This document shows positions 20,412 through 30,222 of a stretch of DNA of 64,000 bases, piece by piece (the first letter of the stretch is position 1; each line of letters begins with the position of its first letter). This stretch comes from Klebsiella grimontii (GTDB lineage Bacteria; Pseudomonadota; Gammaproteobacteria; Enterobacterales; Enterobacteriaceae): the NCBI RefSeq assembly GCF_900200035.1, contig NZ_FZTC01000015.1, forward strand, positions 620,001-684,000, read 5' to 3'. The notes under the pieces were generated by a model, which was given only the letters and a program-made list of their open reading frames with translations, did no database searches and was not told the DNA's origin. A program made the position numbers and the translations under genes.

Positions 20412-22082
20412 TTAATACCTCCAGTTGAGCGAGAAACCAAGGTTGAGCGGATCGCTATGAAAACGATCGGGTTTAATGAACGGCGTACCGATAAAAAAAT
20501 CATACTGCGTGGAAAATAGCTGGCCGCGCAGCCCGCTTACGGCGCCGGAAATAACTTTACCCTGTCTATATTGTTCACTGCCGGTGATGCGGCCAATATC
20601 CAGACCAAAATATAATTGCCGATCCGGGGTTGGCATATCCCAGATAAAATCATTACGCCAGTACCAGCCTTGGTTGCCGGACAGCGAATTTTCTCCATCA
20701 AAACCCCGTACCGTCCAGCGGCTGCCGATATTAAATTTATTATCCGTGGATAAAATATCGGGACTAAACTGAGCATTAATATGCGGCGCGTAGCTGAAAC
20801 GATCGCCGGTAATATTAAATTTCATAAATGCCTGAATATCAGCATGTATCACCCGCGAAAGTGGGCTGTAGAGACCCGCTTTTTCCTCAAGGGTTGGCAT
20901 GGAGCTAAGCCAGGGCAAGCTGCGCTGAATGCCCAGGCTGGCATCGATGATTTTTTTATTGAAGTAGCGCTGCTGGCGAAGGGTCAATTCCCAAACCGGG
21001 TTCTGCTTGCGCATAACCTTGAGTTCGCTGCCGCCAAAATAGTAACGAGACGTGCTTTTTGCAACCCGGGCGTCCAGGGTGGTTTTTTGCTGCCGCGTAT
21101 GGGAAAGCAGCCTCGAGAGCGTCGCGCTGGCGTAACGGTTTTCGCTTTTGTATTCGGTGGTTGAATAGTTGGCTTTAAATTGCTGACGATATTCGCTCTG
21201 CGAGCCGTAAAGGCTTAGCGACCAGTACCCGAAAGGAACCGAATAATAGAGGCTGCTATTGTGGTTGCCGTCATTATGCTGATTAAATTCGACGTCGCCT
21301 CCGGCGGAGACATAGAAAATATCGTTAAGCGTAGCCATATCATAGAGATAGAGTGCGCCCCCGGACTGATAGCGACCGCTTTCCCGGCTGCCGGCATCAT
21401 CCATCCACGCGCTTACCTGCCATTTTTTAGCCAGATTACGCGTTATCTGAATATCGCTTTCCGCGTTGTTTTTCCCGGGCTGGATTTTCATTTGCGCCGA
21501 CGAACCGGGTAGCCGTTGCAGATTGGCCATCCCTTGCTCAAGGTCGGTTAGTTTGAGGATCTCACCCGTGGCGGTAGGTATGGCATTCCACAGGCTGGAC
21601 GTGGCGCCGCTGTCGGCAGACCATATCATATTGCCTATCTTACCGTAGGTGAGGGTAATGTCTAAAACGCCATCTTCCAGTGACTGTGAAGGTATATCAA
21701 TAAGTGAAGTAATATACCCCTGGACTATGATTTCATTTTGTAATGCCGTAGCGAGTTGGCGAATGCCTTTAATACCCAGACATTTCTTTTCTGCCTGGAC
21801 GGCGATATTGCGCAGGAGACGTTGCGTGAGTTTTTCATTTGAGGAAATGATATTGACGTGGCTGATATATCGGCAGGTCTCCTCCACCGGAAAAATAAGT
21901 TTATATTTATGCGAGCCAGTGCGCGATGATTGATAATCTTGCTGCTCGGGCTTTAATGCGCTCTGGCGAGCTTTATCCTGTTCAGTTTGATGAGTGTTGT
22001 TGGCAACATCCGCAAACGTGGAGGCAGTAAAAATAAAGTAAAGAAAAAGCGCGTTTAACAGTTTGTTATTGTTGTATTTCAT
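20412..22082 (-). CDS. TpsB outer-membrane transporter (ShlB/FhaC/HecB family)
   Basis: 556 residues with a signal peptide (about 1-24, ending STFA before DVANN), a linker, tandem POTRA domains (first containing the cysteines in EETCRYISHV and KKCLGIKG) and a C-terminal 16-strand barrel. The diagnostic loop-6 motif VRGF is at 458-461 (RWTVRGFDGENSLSGNQGW), and the protein ends in an aromatic residue (LNWRY), as barrels do. It recognises the TPS domain of TpsA in the periplasm and passes it through its own pore. It is encoded first, with tpsA 64 bp behind, one transcription unit. The frame is intact. Confidence 0.9.
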   Translation of the reverse strand: MKYNNNKLLNALFLYFIFTASTFADVANNTHQTEQDKARQSALKPEQQDYQSSRTGSHKYKLIFPVEETCRYISHVNIISSNEKLTQRLLRNIAVQAEKKCLGIKGIRQLATALQNEIIVQGYITSLIDIPSQSLEDGVLDITLTYGKIGNMIWSADSGATSSLWNAIPTATGEILKLTDLEQGMANLQRLPGSSAQMKIQPGKNNAESDIQITRNLAKKWQVSAWMDDAGSRESGRYQSGGALYLYDMATLNDIFYVSAGGDVEFNQHNDGNHNSSLYYSVPFGYWSLSLYGSQSEYRQQFKANYSTTEYKSENRYASATLSRLLSHTRQQKTTLDARVAKSTSRYYFGGSELKVMRKQNPVWELTLRQQRYFNKKIIDASLGIQRSLPWLSSMPTLEEKAGLYSPLSRVIHADIQAFMKFNITGDRFSYAPHINAQFSPDILSTDNKFNIGSRWTVRGFDGENSLSGNQGWYWRNDFIWDMPTPDRQLYFGLDIGRITGSEQYRQGKVISGAVSGLRGQLFSTQYDFFIGTPFIKPDRFHSDPLNLGFSLNWRY

Positions 22083-22459
22083 GAAGCAATATCCATTTGT
22101 TTCATTCGATAATAATGCCCTTGTAAAGGAAATTGAGTTTTGTTCTGACTGGTGTTATGAGCTCGCCAGCAGCTCGTGGTTTTCAATTTTAAGAATTTTA
22201 TTTTTTATAAAATACCAAAGCGAATTTTTTAAGTGCTCAGTGTCCTCGTAAATAGTCGTGCTATGTTAGCGATGCAGGATTATCGAGGCTACGATGTTAA
22301 TCCTGAATTTTATTTGAATTGGTCATTTCAACTTGTGAATTATCAGCGATGGGGTGTGAATATATGCGTGGCAGTTATTTAAGCGTGGGCGAGTGATTAT
22401 AATTCAATATGATAAGGGGAATAAAAGGACGACGCGCACTTTGCGTGCGCGCCGGAGGC
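22083..22459. other. AT-rich interval upstream of tpsB
   Basis: No convincing gene. It is markedly AT-rich compared with the flanking glt genes, which fits acquired DNA of the kind often bound by H-NS. It must hold the tpsB promoter, but I could not single one out, and no RfaH ops element was seen. The gltL terminator hairpin lies at its right end. Confidence 0.6.
22433..22451 (-). terminator. Hairpin after gltL
   Basis: CGCGCAC (22433-22439) pairs with GTGCGCG (22445-22451) nine bases past the gltL stop. On the minus strand it is followed by a weak CCTTTTATT tract. Confidence 0.5.
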
Positions 22460-23185
22460 TTAGTGCAGTATTTTGGCGAGGAAGTCTTTCGCCCGTTCTG
22501 ATTGCGGGTTAGCGAAAAACGCTTCTTTATCCGCGTCTTCGACAATTTTCCCCTCATCCATAAAGATAACCCGATTCGCTACTTTGCGGGCAAAGCCCAT
22601 TTCGTGGGTGACCACCATCATCGTCATCCCTTCATTCGCCAGTTCAACCATCACGTCCAGTACTTCATTAATCATCTCTGGATCAAGCGCGGAAGTGGGT
22701 TCATCAAACAGCATGGCGATGGGGTCCATACACAATGCGCGAGCGATGGCCACGCGCTGCTGCTGGCCGCCAGAGAGCTGAGCGGGAAACTTTTCTGCAT
22801 GAGCGGAAAGTCCCACGCGTTCCAGCAGCTTGAGCCCTTTTGCGCGTGAAGCGGCTTTATCGCGATTGAGCACCTTAACCTGCGCCAGCGTCAGGTTATC
22901 GATAATCGACAAATGCGGGAACAGTTCGAAGTGCTGGAATACCATTCCGACGCGCGAGCGCAGCTTAGCCAGATTGGTCTTTTTATCGTTAACCGTGGTG
23001 CCGTCGACGATGATTTGACCCTGCTGGATTGGCTCCAGACCGTTGACGGTTTTAATTAGCGTGGATTTACCCGAGCCTGATGGCCCGCAGACCACCACCA
23101 CTTCGCCTTTTTTCACTTCCGTGGAGCAATCGGTCAGCACCTGAAAGTGACCATACCATTTTGAAACATTTTTCAGGGTAATCAT
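22460..23185 (-). CDS. gltL: Glutamate/aspartate ABC transporter ATPase GltL
   Basis: 241-residue ATPase of polar amino-acid importers. Walker A is GPSGSGKST (residues 34-42), the signature [15 protein letters not shown], and Walker B with the catalytic glutamate [13 protein letters not shown]. The protein energises uptake of glutamate and aspartate through GltJ-GltK. The start overlaps the gltK stop. It is the last gene of gltIJKL and nearly identical to the E. coli protein. Confidence 0.97.
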   Translation of the reverse strand: MITLKNVSKWYGHFQVLTDCSTEVKKGEVVVVCGPSGSGKSTLIKTVNGLEPIQQGQIIVDGTTVNDKKTNLAKLRSRVGMVFQHFELFPHLSIIDNLTLAQVKVLNRDKAASRAKGLKLLERVGLSAHAEKFPAQLSGGQQQRVAIARALCMDPIAMLFDEPTSALDPEMINEVLDVMVELANEGMTMMVVTHEMGFARKVANRVIFMDEGKIVEDADKEAFFANPQSERAKDFLAKILH

Positions 23186-23859
23186 TACACAGTCCTTTTC
23201 TTCAACCAGCTGACCAACAGCGATGCGCTGAGACTAAATACAAAATATACGGCGCCTGCGAACAGGATCATTTCTACCTGGGTTCCATCACGTTCGCCGA
23301 TAGTGGAGGCGGTACGGAAGAAATCGGCCAGGCTCAGGACGTAGACCAGCGAGGTATCCTGGAACAGCACGATGCCCTGGGTGAGCAGCAGCGGTACCAT
23401 GGCGCGGAAGGCCTGCGGCAGAATCACCAGCTTCATGGATTGCCAGTGGGTCATGCCCAGCGCCAGCGCAGCGCTGGACTGGCCGCGAGAGATACTCTGA
23501 ATACCGGCGCGAATAATTTCCGAGTAATACGCCGCTTCAAACATGGAGAAGGCGATCATCGCTGAGATCAGGCGGATATCGGTTTTCGGCGACAGGCCAA
23601 GCACGTTCTGCAGGAACCCCGGAACAATCAGATAAAACCACAGCAGTACCATCACCAGCGGAATGGAGCGGAAGACGTTAACGTAGGTTTTGGCAAACCA
23701 CGCCAGCGGCAGGAAGCTCGACAGGCGCATGACGGCCAGAATCGTCCCCCAGACAATCCCGATAACAATCGCGGTCACGGTAATTTTTAAGGTAATAACC
23801 AGTCCAGCCAGCAGATACGGCATGGAAGGAATAATGGAACTCCAGTCAAAATCGTACAT
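23185..23859 (-). CDS. gltK: Glutamate/aspartate ABC permease GltK
   Basis: 224-residue HisMQ-type permease with about five transmembrane helices. The cytoplasmic EAA loop reads [23 protein letters not shown]. It forms the membrane channel as a heterodimer with GltJ. Start and stop overlap the neighbouring genes by a base or so, which indicates translational coupling. Confidence 0.97.
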   Translation of the reverse strand: MYDFDWSSIIPSMPYLLAGLVITLKITVTAIVIGIVWGTILAVMRLSSFLPLAWFAKTYVNVFRSIPLVMVLLWFYLIVPGFLQNVLGLSPKTDIRLISAMIAFSMFEAAYYSEIIRAGIQSISRGQSSAALALGMTHWQSMKLVILPQAFRAMVPLLLTQGIVLFQDTSLVYVLSLADFFRTASTIGERDGTQVEMILFAGAVYFVFSLSASLLVSWLKKRTV

Positions 23860-24599
23860 TATTTACCCCCCATATTGCCCGGCAGGCGGATCTTACGTTC
23901 GACCACGTACATGATCAGCATAATAACGGCGTTGATAAACACGTAGGCGAGGGTGATAGCGGTAAACGACTCCCAGGCATGGGCCGAGTAATCCAGCAGC
24001 TTGCCCGCCTGCGCGGCCATATCGGCCAGTCCGATGGTGGAGGCGATGGCCGAGTTTTTCACCAGGTTCATCATTTCAGAGGTCATCGGCGGCACGATAA
24101 CGCGATAGGCGTTGGGCAGCAGAACGTAGCGGTAGGTTTGCGGTAGCGTTAGTCCCATCGCCAGCCCGGCGTTTTTCTGCCCGCGCGGCAGGGACTGGAT
24201 GCCGGAGCGAACCTGTTCGCAGACGCGCGCGGCGGTAAATAATCCCAGACACAGCATCGAGGAAACGAAGAACTGAATATTGGGATCCAGCTCGGACTTA
24301 AACCACATACCGATGTTTTCCGGCAGCAGTTCAGGTACCACCAGATACCAGGTAAAAAATTGAACGATAAGCGGAACGTTACGAAAAAGCTCAACGTAAC
24401 AGGTGCCGATAGTTGATAGCAGACGGTTCGGGACCGTACGGAGAATACCGAAGAGCGACCCCACAAAGAACGCGATAATCCAGGCCGTTACCGACAGGGT
24501 GACGGTGACCTGAAAACCACTCCACAGCCAGCCTAAATAGGTGGTGTTGCCGAACGGGGCCTGTTGCAGGAATATCCCCCAGTTCCAGTCTATTGACAT
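23859..24599 (-). CDS. gltJ: Glutamate/aspartate ABC permease GltJ
   Basis: 246 residues from the ATG at 24599 ([24 protein letters not shown]), the E. coli length. The EAA loop is [28 protein letters not shown] precedes the start and lies immediately after the T-run of the SroC terminator, so transcripts must read through that hairpin to reach this gene. The longer frame to 24725 covers the SroC region and is rejected. Confidence 0.97.
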   Translation of the reverse strand: MSIDWNWGIFLQQAPFGNTTYLGWLWSGFQVTVTLSVTAWIIAFFVGSLFGILRTVPNRLLSTIGTCYVELFRNVPLIVQFFTWYLVVPELLPENIGMWFKSELDPNIQFFVSSMLCLGLFTAARVCEQVRSGIQSLPRGQKNAGLAMGLTLPQTYRYVLLPNAYRVIVPPMTSEMMNLVKNSAIASTIGLADMAAQAGKLLDYSAHAWESFTAITLAYVFINAVIMLIMYVVERKIRLPGNMGGK

Positions 24600-24612
24600 A
24601 AATGACTCCTGG

Positions 24613-24765
24613 AAAAAAAAGGGTAGCAGCGCTACCCTCGAAGATTGTTGCTCAGCCTGTTTCGGTATTCGCGGCCGCTGGGGAACGACCAGCCGCCGTA
24701 TAGTCTGTCCGCGCCGTGGCAACAATCGGGAGGGCAGGATTCCCCGCCCTTTGTTTTTTTAATTA
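24613..24765 (-). ncRNA. sroC: SroC small RNA, GcvB sponge
   Basis: The 150-odd bases between the gltI stop and gltJ match the SroC position known in Salmonella and E. coli, where the RNA is processed from the 3' end of gltI. On the minus strand it ends in a strong terminator, GGGTAGCGC with GCTACCC around the centre at 24621-24637, followed by eight T residues (24620 down to 24613). SroC base-pairs with and promotes decay of GcvB, the RNA that represses gltI and other amino-acid transport genes. The hairpin also separates abundant gltI mRNA from gltJKL. The exact 5' end is assumed. Confidence 0.85.
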
Positions 24766-25674
24766 GTTAAGAGCTTTGTCGTTAGGTGATTTGAACAGCG
24801 CTTTCATTTCGTCAGAGAGTTCAAAGTTCATATTCAGATTCTTTGGCGGAATAGGATTTTTAAACCACTTATCGAACCATTTTTCGGCTTCACCGGAAGT
24901 CTGAACATGGGCAACCGTGTCGTCCACCAGCGTTTTGAACTGCGGATCGTCTTTGCGCAGCATGCAGCCATAGGCTTCCTGAGACTGAGCGGTACCGACA
25001 ATCTCCCAGTTATCCGGTTTCTTCGCTTTCGCACGTTCACCCGCCAGCAGAGCGTCATCCATCATAAAGGCCACCGCGCGACCGCTTTCCAGAGTACGGA
25101 AGGAGTCACCGTGATCTTTTGCGCTGATAATGCGCATATTCATTTTTTTCTCGTCGTTCAGCTTGTGCAGCAGAATTTCCGAGGTGGTGCCGGAGGTGAC
25201 GACGACGGCTTTATCCTTCAGATCCGGGAAATCTTTAATCGCACCGCCTTTTTTCACCAGCAGACGGGTACCGACAACGAAAATGGTGTCGGAGAACGCT
25301 GCCTGTTTTTGACGTTCAAGGTTGTTGGTGGTGGAACCGCATTCGAAATCATAAGTGCCGTTTTGCAGCAGCGGAATACGGTTTTGTGAGGTGACCGGGA
25401 TCAGTTTGACCTGCAGATCCGGTTTGTTCAGCTTCTTCTTAATGGCATCAACGATCGCGTTCGAGTAGTCCTGAGAGTAGCCGACGACCTGCTGTTTGTT
25501 GTCATAGTAAGAGAACGGAACGGATGATTCACGGTGACCGACGACGATAACGCCGTTTTTGGCAATTTTATCCAGAGTGCTCTGGCCAGCGGTGGATGCC
25601 GCATCTTCTGCATGCGCCGCACCGGCGGTCAGTCCCATGACCAGCATTGCTGCGGCCAGTTTACGTAATTGCAT
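24763..25674 (-). CDS. gltI: Glutamate/aspartate periplasmic binding protein GltI
   Basis: 303 residues. A signal peptide (about 1-22, ending GAAHA before EDAAS) is followed by a type-II periplasmic binding fold. Ligand-contact regions are conserved: GHRESSVPFSYYDN, ECGSTTNN and TSGTTSEILLHK. It captures L-glutamate and L-aspartate for GltJKL. The last residues NDKALN are identical to E. coli. It begins the operon; a roughly 275-nt leader carries NtrC-like boxes and a CA-rich GcvB-type site. The downstream 3' region yields SroC. Confidence 0.97.
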   Translation of the reverse strand: MQLRKLAAAMLVMGLTAGAAHAEDAASTAGQSTLDKIAKNGVIVVGHRESSVPFSYYDNKQQVVGYSQDYSNAIVDAIKKKLNKPDLQVKLIPVTSQNRIPLLQNGTYDFECGSTTNNLERQKQAAFSDTIFVVGTRLLVKKGGAIKDFPDLKDKAVVVTSGTTSEILLHKLNDEKKMNMRIISAKDHGDSFRTLESGRAVAFMMDDALLAGERAKAKKPDNWEIVGTAQSQEAYGCMLRKDDPQFKTLVDDTVAHVQTSGEAEKWFDKWFKNPIPPKNLNMNFELSDEMKALFKSPNDKALN

Positions 25675-25718
25675 ATCCGACTCCTTATCCTCAGCGCCAT
25701 CAGACGCTATTGATACCC

Positions 25719-25735
25719 ATTGTGAATGTGTGTGC
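25719..25735 (-). promoter_or_regulatory. CA-rich GcvB-type target in the gltI leader
   Basis: The minus strand reads GCACACACATTCACAATG about 45-60 nt ahead of the gltI start. GcvB uses a GU-rich single-stranded segment to pair with such CA-rich elements, and gltI is a known target in Salmonella. GcvB itself is not in this window. Confidence 0.6.
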
Positions 25736-25844
25736 TTTTTATTGCTGCCGTCTTTGCGTGCAGCATTTGTATGTGTTTGTTAGCATTTAGTTTGGCTTAA
25801 TGTAAAGATTTTGCTCTTATATTGTTGATTTTTGCGAAGCGCAC

Positions 25845-25861
25845 CGCACCATTTAAAGGCA
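25845..25861 (-). promoter_or_regulatory. NtrC-like box 2 upstream of gltI
   Basis: Minus-strand TGCCTTTAAATGGTGCG keeps the TGC-n8-TGGTGC core of the 17-bp NtrC site. Its centre is 29 bp from box 1, about three helical turns, the type of spacing seen for cooperative NtrC pairs. Confidence 0.45.
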
Positions 25862-25873
25862 AAAATCCCCCAT

Positions 25874-25890
25874 TGCACCAAAATAGCGCA
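25874..25890 (-). promoter_or_regulatory. NtrC-like box 1 upstream of gltI
   Basis: Minus-strand TGCGCTATTTTGGTGCA closely follows the NtrC consensus (TGCACTATATTGGTGCA type), differing at about two positions. It lies about 67 bp downstream of the predicted sigma-54 start, an unusual place for an enhancer. Confidence 0.6.
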
Positions 25891-25958
25891 GCATGGCGAT
25901 CGGTGGTGGTGCAACCAGGTTGTACCCTCAAGGATCGCGCTGCTACATCAATTTATTA

Positions 25959-25974
25959 AGCAATGGTCGTGCCA
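25959..25974 (-). promoter_or_regulatory. Sigma-54 promoter for gltIJKL
   Basis: Minus-strand TGGCAC-GACCA-TTGCT matches the -24/-12 consensus TGGCAC-N5-TTGCW exactly. It lies between the end of lnt and gltI and points toward gltI, predicting a start near 25949 and a leader of about 275 nt. Confidence 0.75.
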
Positions 25975-25997
25975 AAATGGACAAGAAGGAGAGGTGA

Positions 25998-26021
25998 CCG
26001 CGGCGACGAATGCCGCCGCGG
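25998..26021 (-). terminator. GC-rich hairpin after lnt
   Basis: CCGCGGCG (25998-26005) pairs with CGCCGCGG (26014-26021) about 10 nt past the lnt stop. No T-run follows, so termination is uncertain. It would insulate gltI from lnt transcription. Confidence 0.5.
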
Positions 26022-26030
26022 GAGAAGCAA

Positions 26031-27569
26031 TTAGCGACGGCGCTGGCGCAGACTCATCAGCAGCGCTGCAAAGCCAAACAGCGCGGTTAACGCCCACAGC
26101 GGCCAGTTCCCCGTACGCGCGTACGGCGTCAGCCCTGAAGTCGGGGTCACTTTGGTGGTCAATACGGCGCGGGTGAACTGCGGGATCATCTCCTGTATTT
26201 CACCGCGCGGGCCGATGACCGCGGTAATGCCGTTATTGGTACTGCGCAGCAGCGGACGGGCCAGCTCCAGCGCGCGCATCCGCGCCATCTGGAAGTGCTG
26301 CCACGGACCGATAGATTTGCCGAACCACGCGTCATTAGAGATGGTTAACAGGAAATCCGTATCCGGGCGGAAGTTATCCCGCACCTGCTCGCCAAGAATG
26401 ATCTCATAGCAGATAGCCGCCGTCAGACGCATATTATGCGCAACCAGCTGCGGCTGCACGTAAGGCCCGCGGCTGAAAGAGGACATCGGCAGATCGAAGA
26501 ACGGCGCCAGCGGACGCAGAATTGATTCCAGCGGCACAAACTCACCGAACGGCACCAGATGGTTCTTGTTGTAGCGATTCTTTGAGTCGTAGCTGTATGG
26601 GTTATCTTTGCCCAGCGTAATAATGGTGTTGTACGTATCGTAGCGATTCTGCGCGTTCAGGCGCGCGTCGACGATACCGGTAATCAGCGCGCTGTTTTTC
26701 GACCGCATCAGATCGTCCATCATGCTCAGGAAACGCTGCTGATTGATTTCCAGATCGGGAATTGCGGACTCCGGCCAGACGATCAGCTGCGATTTACCCA
26801 TGTGCGGTTGGGTGAGATCCAGATAGGTTTTCAGGGTGTTGAGCAGCTGATTCTGGTCCCATTTCATCGCCTGGGGGATATCGCCCTGTACCAGCGAAAC
26901 CGTGGTTGCGCGTTCCGGCAGCGGTTGATACCACTGAATATAGCGAAGCGGGAAGGGCAGGGCGAACAACACGACGGCGGCGATCAGCGGCTTCCAGCTA
27001 CGCTGCGCGATAGCGAGTACCAGCAGGCCGCTGACGAGCATCAGCAGGAAGTTAATCGCCTCAACGCCCATCACGGGCGCCAGGCCTTTAAGCGGGCCGT
27101 CGATTTGACTGTAGCCGAACTGTAGCCACGGGAAGCCGGTGAGCACCCAGCCGCGCAGAAATTCGCTGATTTGCCAGACCACCGGCGCGGCGATGGCCAC
27201 GCGTATCCAGCTGGTTTTCGGCCACAGGCGCGAAAGAATACCGGCGAATAACCCGGTATAGAGGGAGAGATACGCGGCCAGCAGAATCACCAGGAAAACG
27301 TTAACCGGACCGGGCATGCCGCCGAACTGCGCGATACTCACGTAAACCCAGTTAATACCCGAGCCGAATAGCCCGAGTCCCCAGAAATAGCCAATCGCGG
27401 CGCTTTGTAAAGGACGGCGGTTGAGCGTTAAACCCTGCAGGCCAATTAGCGAAATAATCGCCGCCGGCCAGAAGTCATAAGGTGAAAAAGCCAGCGTTCC
27501 GCTGGCTCCGAATAACAGCGCCAGCAGCAGGCGTACGCGCTGGCGTTCAATAAGAGAGGCAAATACCAT
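26031..27569 (-). CDS. lnt: Apolipoprotein N-acyltransferase Lnt
   Basis: 512 residues: about seven N-terminal transmembrane helices, then a periplasmic nitrilase-like domain. The catalytic triad is intact: E267 (WPESAIP), K335 ([11 protein letters not shown]) and C387 (ICYEI). Lnt adds the third acyl chain to the N-terminal cysteine of lipoproteins, required for Lol export; the window encodes several likely substrates (RlpA, LptE, ChiQ). It follows corC by 22 bp in the conserved miaB-ybeZ-ybeY-corC-lnt order. Confidence 0.98.
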   Translation of the reverse strand: MVFASLIERQRVRLLLALLFGASGTLAFSPYDFWPAAIISLIGLQGLTLNRRPLQSAAIGYFWGLGLFGSGINWVYVSIAQFGGMPGPVNVFLVILLAAYLSLYTGLFAGILSRLWPKTSWIRVAIAAPVVWQISEFLRGWVLTGFPWLQFGYSQIDGPLKGLAPVMGVEAINFLLMLVSGLLVLAIAQRSWKPLIAAVVLFALPFPLRYIQWYQPLPERATTVSLVQGDIPQAMKWDQNQLLNTLKTYLDLTQPHMGKSQLIVWPESAIPDLEINQQRFLSMMDDLMRSKNSALITGIVDARLNAQNRYDTYNTIITLGKDNPYSYDSKNRYNKNHLVPFGEFVPLESILRPLAPFFDLPMSSFSRGPYVQPQLVAHNMRLTAAICYEIILGEQVRDNFRPDTDFLLTISNDAWFGKSIGPWQHFQMARMRALELARPLLRSTNNGITAVIGPRGEIQEMIPQFTRAVLTTKVTPTSGLTPYARTGNWPLWALTALFGFAALLMSLRQRRR

Positions 27570-27591
27570 TTAGGTTAATCGTCCCGTTGGA

Positions 27592-28470
27592 TTAGTCTTC
27601 CAGCTTCGGCTGCGGGGCATCATCAGGAAGCTTTACATGTACCTGAATAATACGTCGGCTGTCAGCCATTGCGACCTTGAATTGGTAACCATCAATGTCG
27701 ATAGACTCGCCGCGGGCAGGCAGATGACCAAACGCCTGCATCACCAGGCCGCCGATGGTGTCGACCTCTTCATCGCTGAAGTGGGTGCCGTACGCTTCGT
27801 TGAAGTCTTCGATTGAGGCCAGCGCGCGCACCGTCCACGTATGGCGGCTTAGCTGACGGAAATCGATGTCTTCTTCTTCGTCGTATTCGTCTTCGATTTC
27901 ACCGACGATCAGCTCAAGGATGTCTTCAATGGTCACCAGACCCGAGACGCCGCCAAACTCATCGATAACGATAGCCATATGATAACGCTGGGAGCGGAAC
28001 TCCTTCAGCATGCGGTCAACCCGCTTGCTTTCAGGCACGACAACCGCCGGGCGCAACACTTTTTCCATGCTGAAGGCTTCGGCATCGCTGCGCATAAACG
28101 GCAGCAGATCTTTGGCCATCAGAATCCCTTCAATGTGATCTTTATCTTCGCTGATCACCGGGAAACGCGAGTGGGCGGATTCGATGATCACATCGAGGCA
28201 CTCGTCCAGCGTCTGGTTGCGTTTCAGGGTAATCATCTGCGAGCGGGGGATCATGATGTCGCGGACGCGCTGGTCGGCGATATCCATTACCCCTTCGAGC
28301 ATATCGCGCGTATCTTCGTCGATAAGGTCGTTTTGCCCGGAATCACGGATCAGCGCCAGCAGTTCGTCACGATTTTTGGGTTCACCGTGAAAGAGCTGGC
28401 TGAGTAACAGGGAGAAGAATCCCTTTTTGCTGTTTACTGTGTCGCTACTGTGTGAATTGTCGTCGCTCAT
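27592..28470 (-). CDS. corC: CorC/YbeX CBS-domain protein
   Basis: 292 residues from the ATG at 28470 ([17 protein letters not shown]). Two CBS domains (about residues 70-190; [10 protein letters not shown] and [18 protein letters not shown]) are followed by a CorC_HlyC transporter-associated domain. The family has been linked to cobalt/magnesium handling via CorA and, in E. coli, to ribosome and rRNA metabolism, in keeping with its neighbours ybeY and ybeZ. It has no transmembrane domain, unlike longer CNNM relatives. A longer frame start at 28536 adds 22 non-conserved residues. Confidence 0.95.
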   Translation of the reverse strand: MSDDNSHSSDTVNSKKGFFSLLLSQLFHGEPKNRDELLALIRDSGQNDLIDEDTRDMLEGVMDIADQRVRDIMIPRSQMITLKRNQTLDECLDVIIESAHSRFPVISEDKDHIEGILMAKDLLPFMRSDAEAFSMEKVLRPAVVVPESKRVDRMLKEFRSQRYHMAIVIDEFGGVSGLVTIEDILELIVGEIEDEYDEEEDIDFRQLSRHTWTVRALASIEDFNEAYGTHFSDEEVDTIGGLVMQAFGHLPARGESIDIDGYQFKVAMADSRRIIQVHVKLPDDAPQPKLED

Positions 28471-28568
28471 GGCGTCGTATGGGTTCTCATGTTGATTAAA
28501 TAGTCGCTCGTCACGCGTATACTCAGCGCCCGGCATAGCGGCCAGTCGCCGGCAAAGCCGGCAACGGG

Positions 28569-29036
28569 TTATTCCTTCTCGGCAATGTACGGATCCTCAT
28601 AGCCCAGAGCAAGCATTATCTCTGTTTCGAGGGATTCCATCTCTTCCGCTTCTTCGTCGATGATGTGGTCATAGCCCAAAAGATGCAGGCTACCGTGGAC
28701 CACCATATGCGCCCAGTGCGCTTCCAGCGGTTTGCCTTGCTCTTTCGCTTCCTGTTCAACCACCTGACGGCAGATAACCAGGTCGCCAAGGAGCGGCATT
28801 TCGATGCCCGGCGGGGCTTCGAACGGGAAAGAGAGCACGTTAGTCGGTTTATCCTTCCCGCGATAGGTCAGGTTCAGCTCGTGGCTTTCCGCTTCATCAA
28901 CCAGACGAATCGTCAGCTCCGACTCCTCCTGAAACTGCGGGATAACGCTATCGACCCAGCGCTGAAACAGGGCTTCATCCGGCATTCCGCCGTTATCTTC
29001 GCAAGCCAGCTGTAAATCGAGAATGACCTGACTCAT
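28569..29036 (-). CDS. ybeY: Endoribonuclease / rRNA maturation factor YbeY
   Basis: 155 residues, E. coli length. The metal site is [15 protein letters not shown], the family H-x3-H-x5-H zinc motif. YbeY is needed for 16S rRNA 3'-end maturation and 70S quality control. Its start overlaps the ybeZ stop by four bases (ATGA), implying coupled translation of two proteins reported to interact. Confidence 0.97.
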   Translation of the reverse strand: MSQVILDLQLACEDNGGMPDEALFQRWVDSVIPQFQEESELTIRLVDEAESHELNLTYRGKDKPTNVLSFPFEAPPGIEMPLLGDLVICRQVVEQEAKEQGKPLEAHWAHMVVHGSLHLLGYDHIIDEEAEEMESLETEIMLALGYEDPYIAEKE

Positions 29037-30079
29037 TTATGCTCCTGTTCCTGGGCTTCGCGTTTGCGCTCGGCGGCCAGCTCTGCTTTACGTTTCTGGT
29101 CTGCTTCTTCCCAGGCTTCATAGGCGTTAACGATACGGGCAACCACCGGATGGCGCACGACATCTTCGCTGTGGAAGAAGTTGAAGCTAATCTCATCGAC
29201 TTCTGCCAGCACTTCAATTGCGTGGCGCAGGCCCGATTTGGTGCTGCGCGGCAGGTCAATCTGCGTGACGTCGCCAGTGATAACCGCTTTAGAGTTAAAG
29301 CCGATACGGGTCAGGAACATTTTCATCTGTTCAATGGTGGTGTTCTGGCTTTCGTCGAGAATGATAAACGCGTCGTTCAGCGTACGGCCGCGCATATAGG
29401 CCAGCGGCGCGACTTCAATCACGTTGCGTTCAATCAACTTTTCGACTTTTTCGAAGCCGAGCATTTCAAACAGCGCGTCGTACAGCGGTCGCAGGTACGG
29501 GTCCACTTTCTGGCTCAAATCGCCGGGCAGGAAGCCCAGTTTTTCGCCGGCCTCAACCGCCGGACGGGTCAGAAGAATACGGCGGATCTCCTGACGCTCC
29601 AGCGCGTCCACCGCGGCGGCGACCGCCAGGTAGGTTTTCCCGGTACCGGCGGGGCCGACGCCGAAGGTAATGTCGTGGTCGAGAATATTGGCGATGTACT
29701 GCGCCTGATTCGGCGTACGCGGCTTAATCACGCCACGTTTGGTTTTGATATTGATGGCCTTACCGTAGTCCGGCACGCTTTCGGCGCTTTGCTCAAGCAC
29801 GCGGGCTTCTTTAATCGCCAGATGAATTTGTTCCGGTTCAATATCCTGAATCTCGCCGCGCATTGGCGCGGTGTCGACGTACAGACTGCGCAGGATATCC
29901 GCCGCAGCGGTGACGCAAATCGGTCGACCGGTCAGTTTAAAGTGGTTGTCACGACGGTTAATCTCGATGCCGAGACGGCGTTCCAGCTGTTTAATGTTGT
30001 CATCAAACGGGCCGCATAGGCTCAGCAGACGGGCGTTGTCTGCGGGCTCAAGGGTGATTTCGCGAGTGTCTGTGTTCAA
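29033..30079 (-). CDS. ybeZ: PhoH-like ATPase YbeZ
   Basis: 348 residues from a TTG start at 30079. AGAGGA lies five bases ahead on the coding strand, and the next residues [14 protein letters not shown] align with E. coli. The ATG six codons upstream is also possible but lacks spacing to a ribosome site. The P-loop is GPAGTGKT and Walker B is [10 protein letters not shown], the PhoH NTPase/RNA-helicase-like core. The protein works with YbeY in ribosome maturation. The lysine/glutamate-rich tail is typical. Confidence 0.95.
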   Translation of the reverse strand: MNTDTREITLEPADNARLLSLCGPFDDNIKQLERRLGIEINRRDNHFKLTGRPICVTAAADILRSLYVDTAPMRGEIQDIEPEQIHLAIKEARVLEQSAESVPDYGKAINIKTKRGVIKPRTPNQAQYIANILDHDITFGVGPAGTGKTYLAVAAAVDALERQEIRRILLTRPAVEAGEKLGFLPGDLSQKVDPYLRPLYDALFEMLGFEKVEKLIERNVIEVAPLAYMRGRTLNDAFIILDESQNTTIEQMKMFLTRIGFNSKAVITGDVTQIDLPRSTKSGLRHAIEVLAEVDEISFNFFHSEDVVRHPVVARIVNAYEAWEEADQKRKAELAAERKREAQEQEHK

Positions 30080-30192
30080 ACTGTTCCTCTTATGCATAGG
30101 TAGCCAGAAGATGGCCTGTCAGGAAATTATTCACGTCATCGGAATATGGCGCAAGCATCCCTGTAGATATTGGGTTGAGGAGAGGAAATACA

Positions 30193-30215
30193 AGGCCTGC
30201 CGGAGCGGCAGGCCT
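30193..30215 (-). terminator. Hairpin after miaB
   Basis: AGGCCTGCCG (30193-30202) pairs perfectly with CGGCAGGCCT (30206-30215) eight bases past the miaB stop, with TTGTATTT following on the minus strand. A partial terminator would let some transcripts continue into ybeZ. Confidence 0.65.
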
Positions 30216-30222
30216 GAACGGA

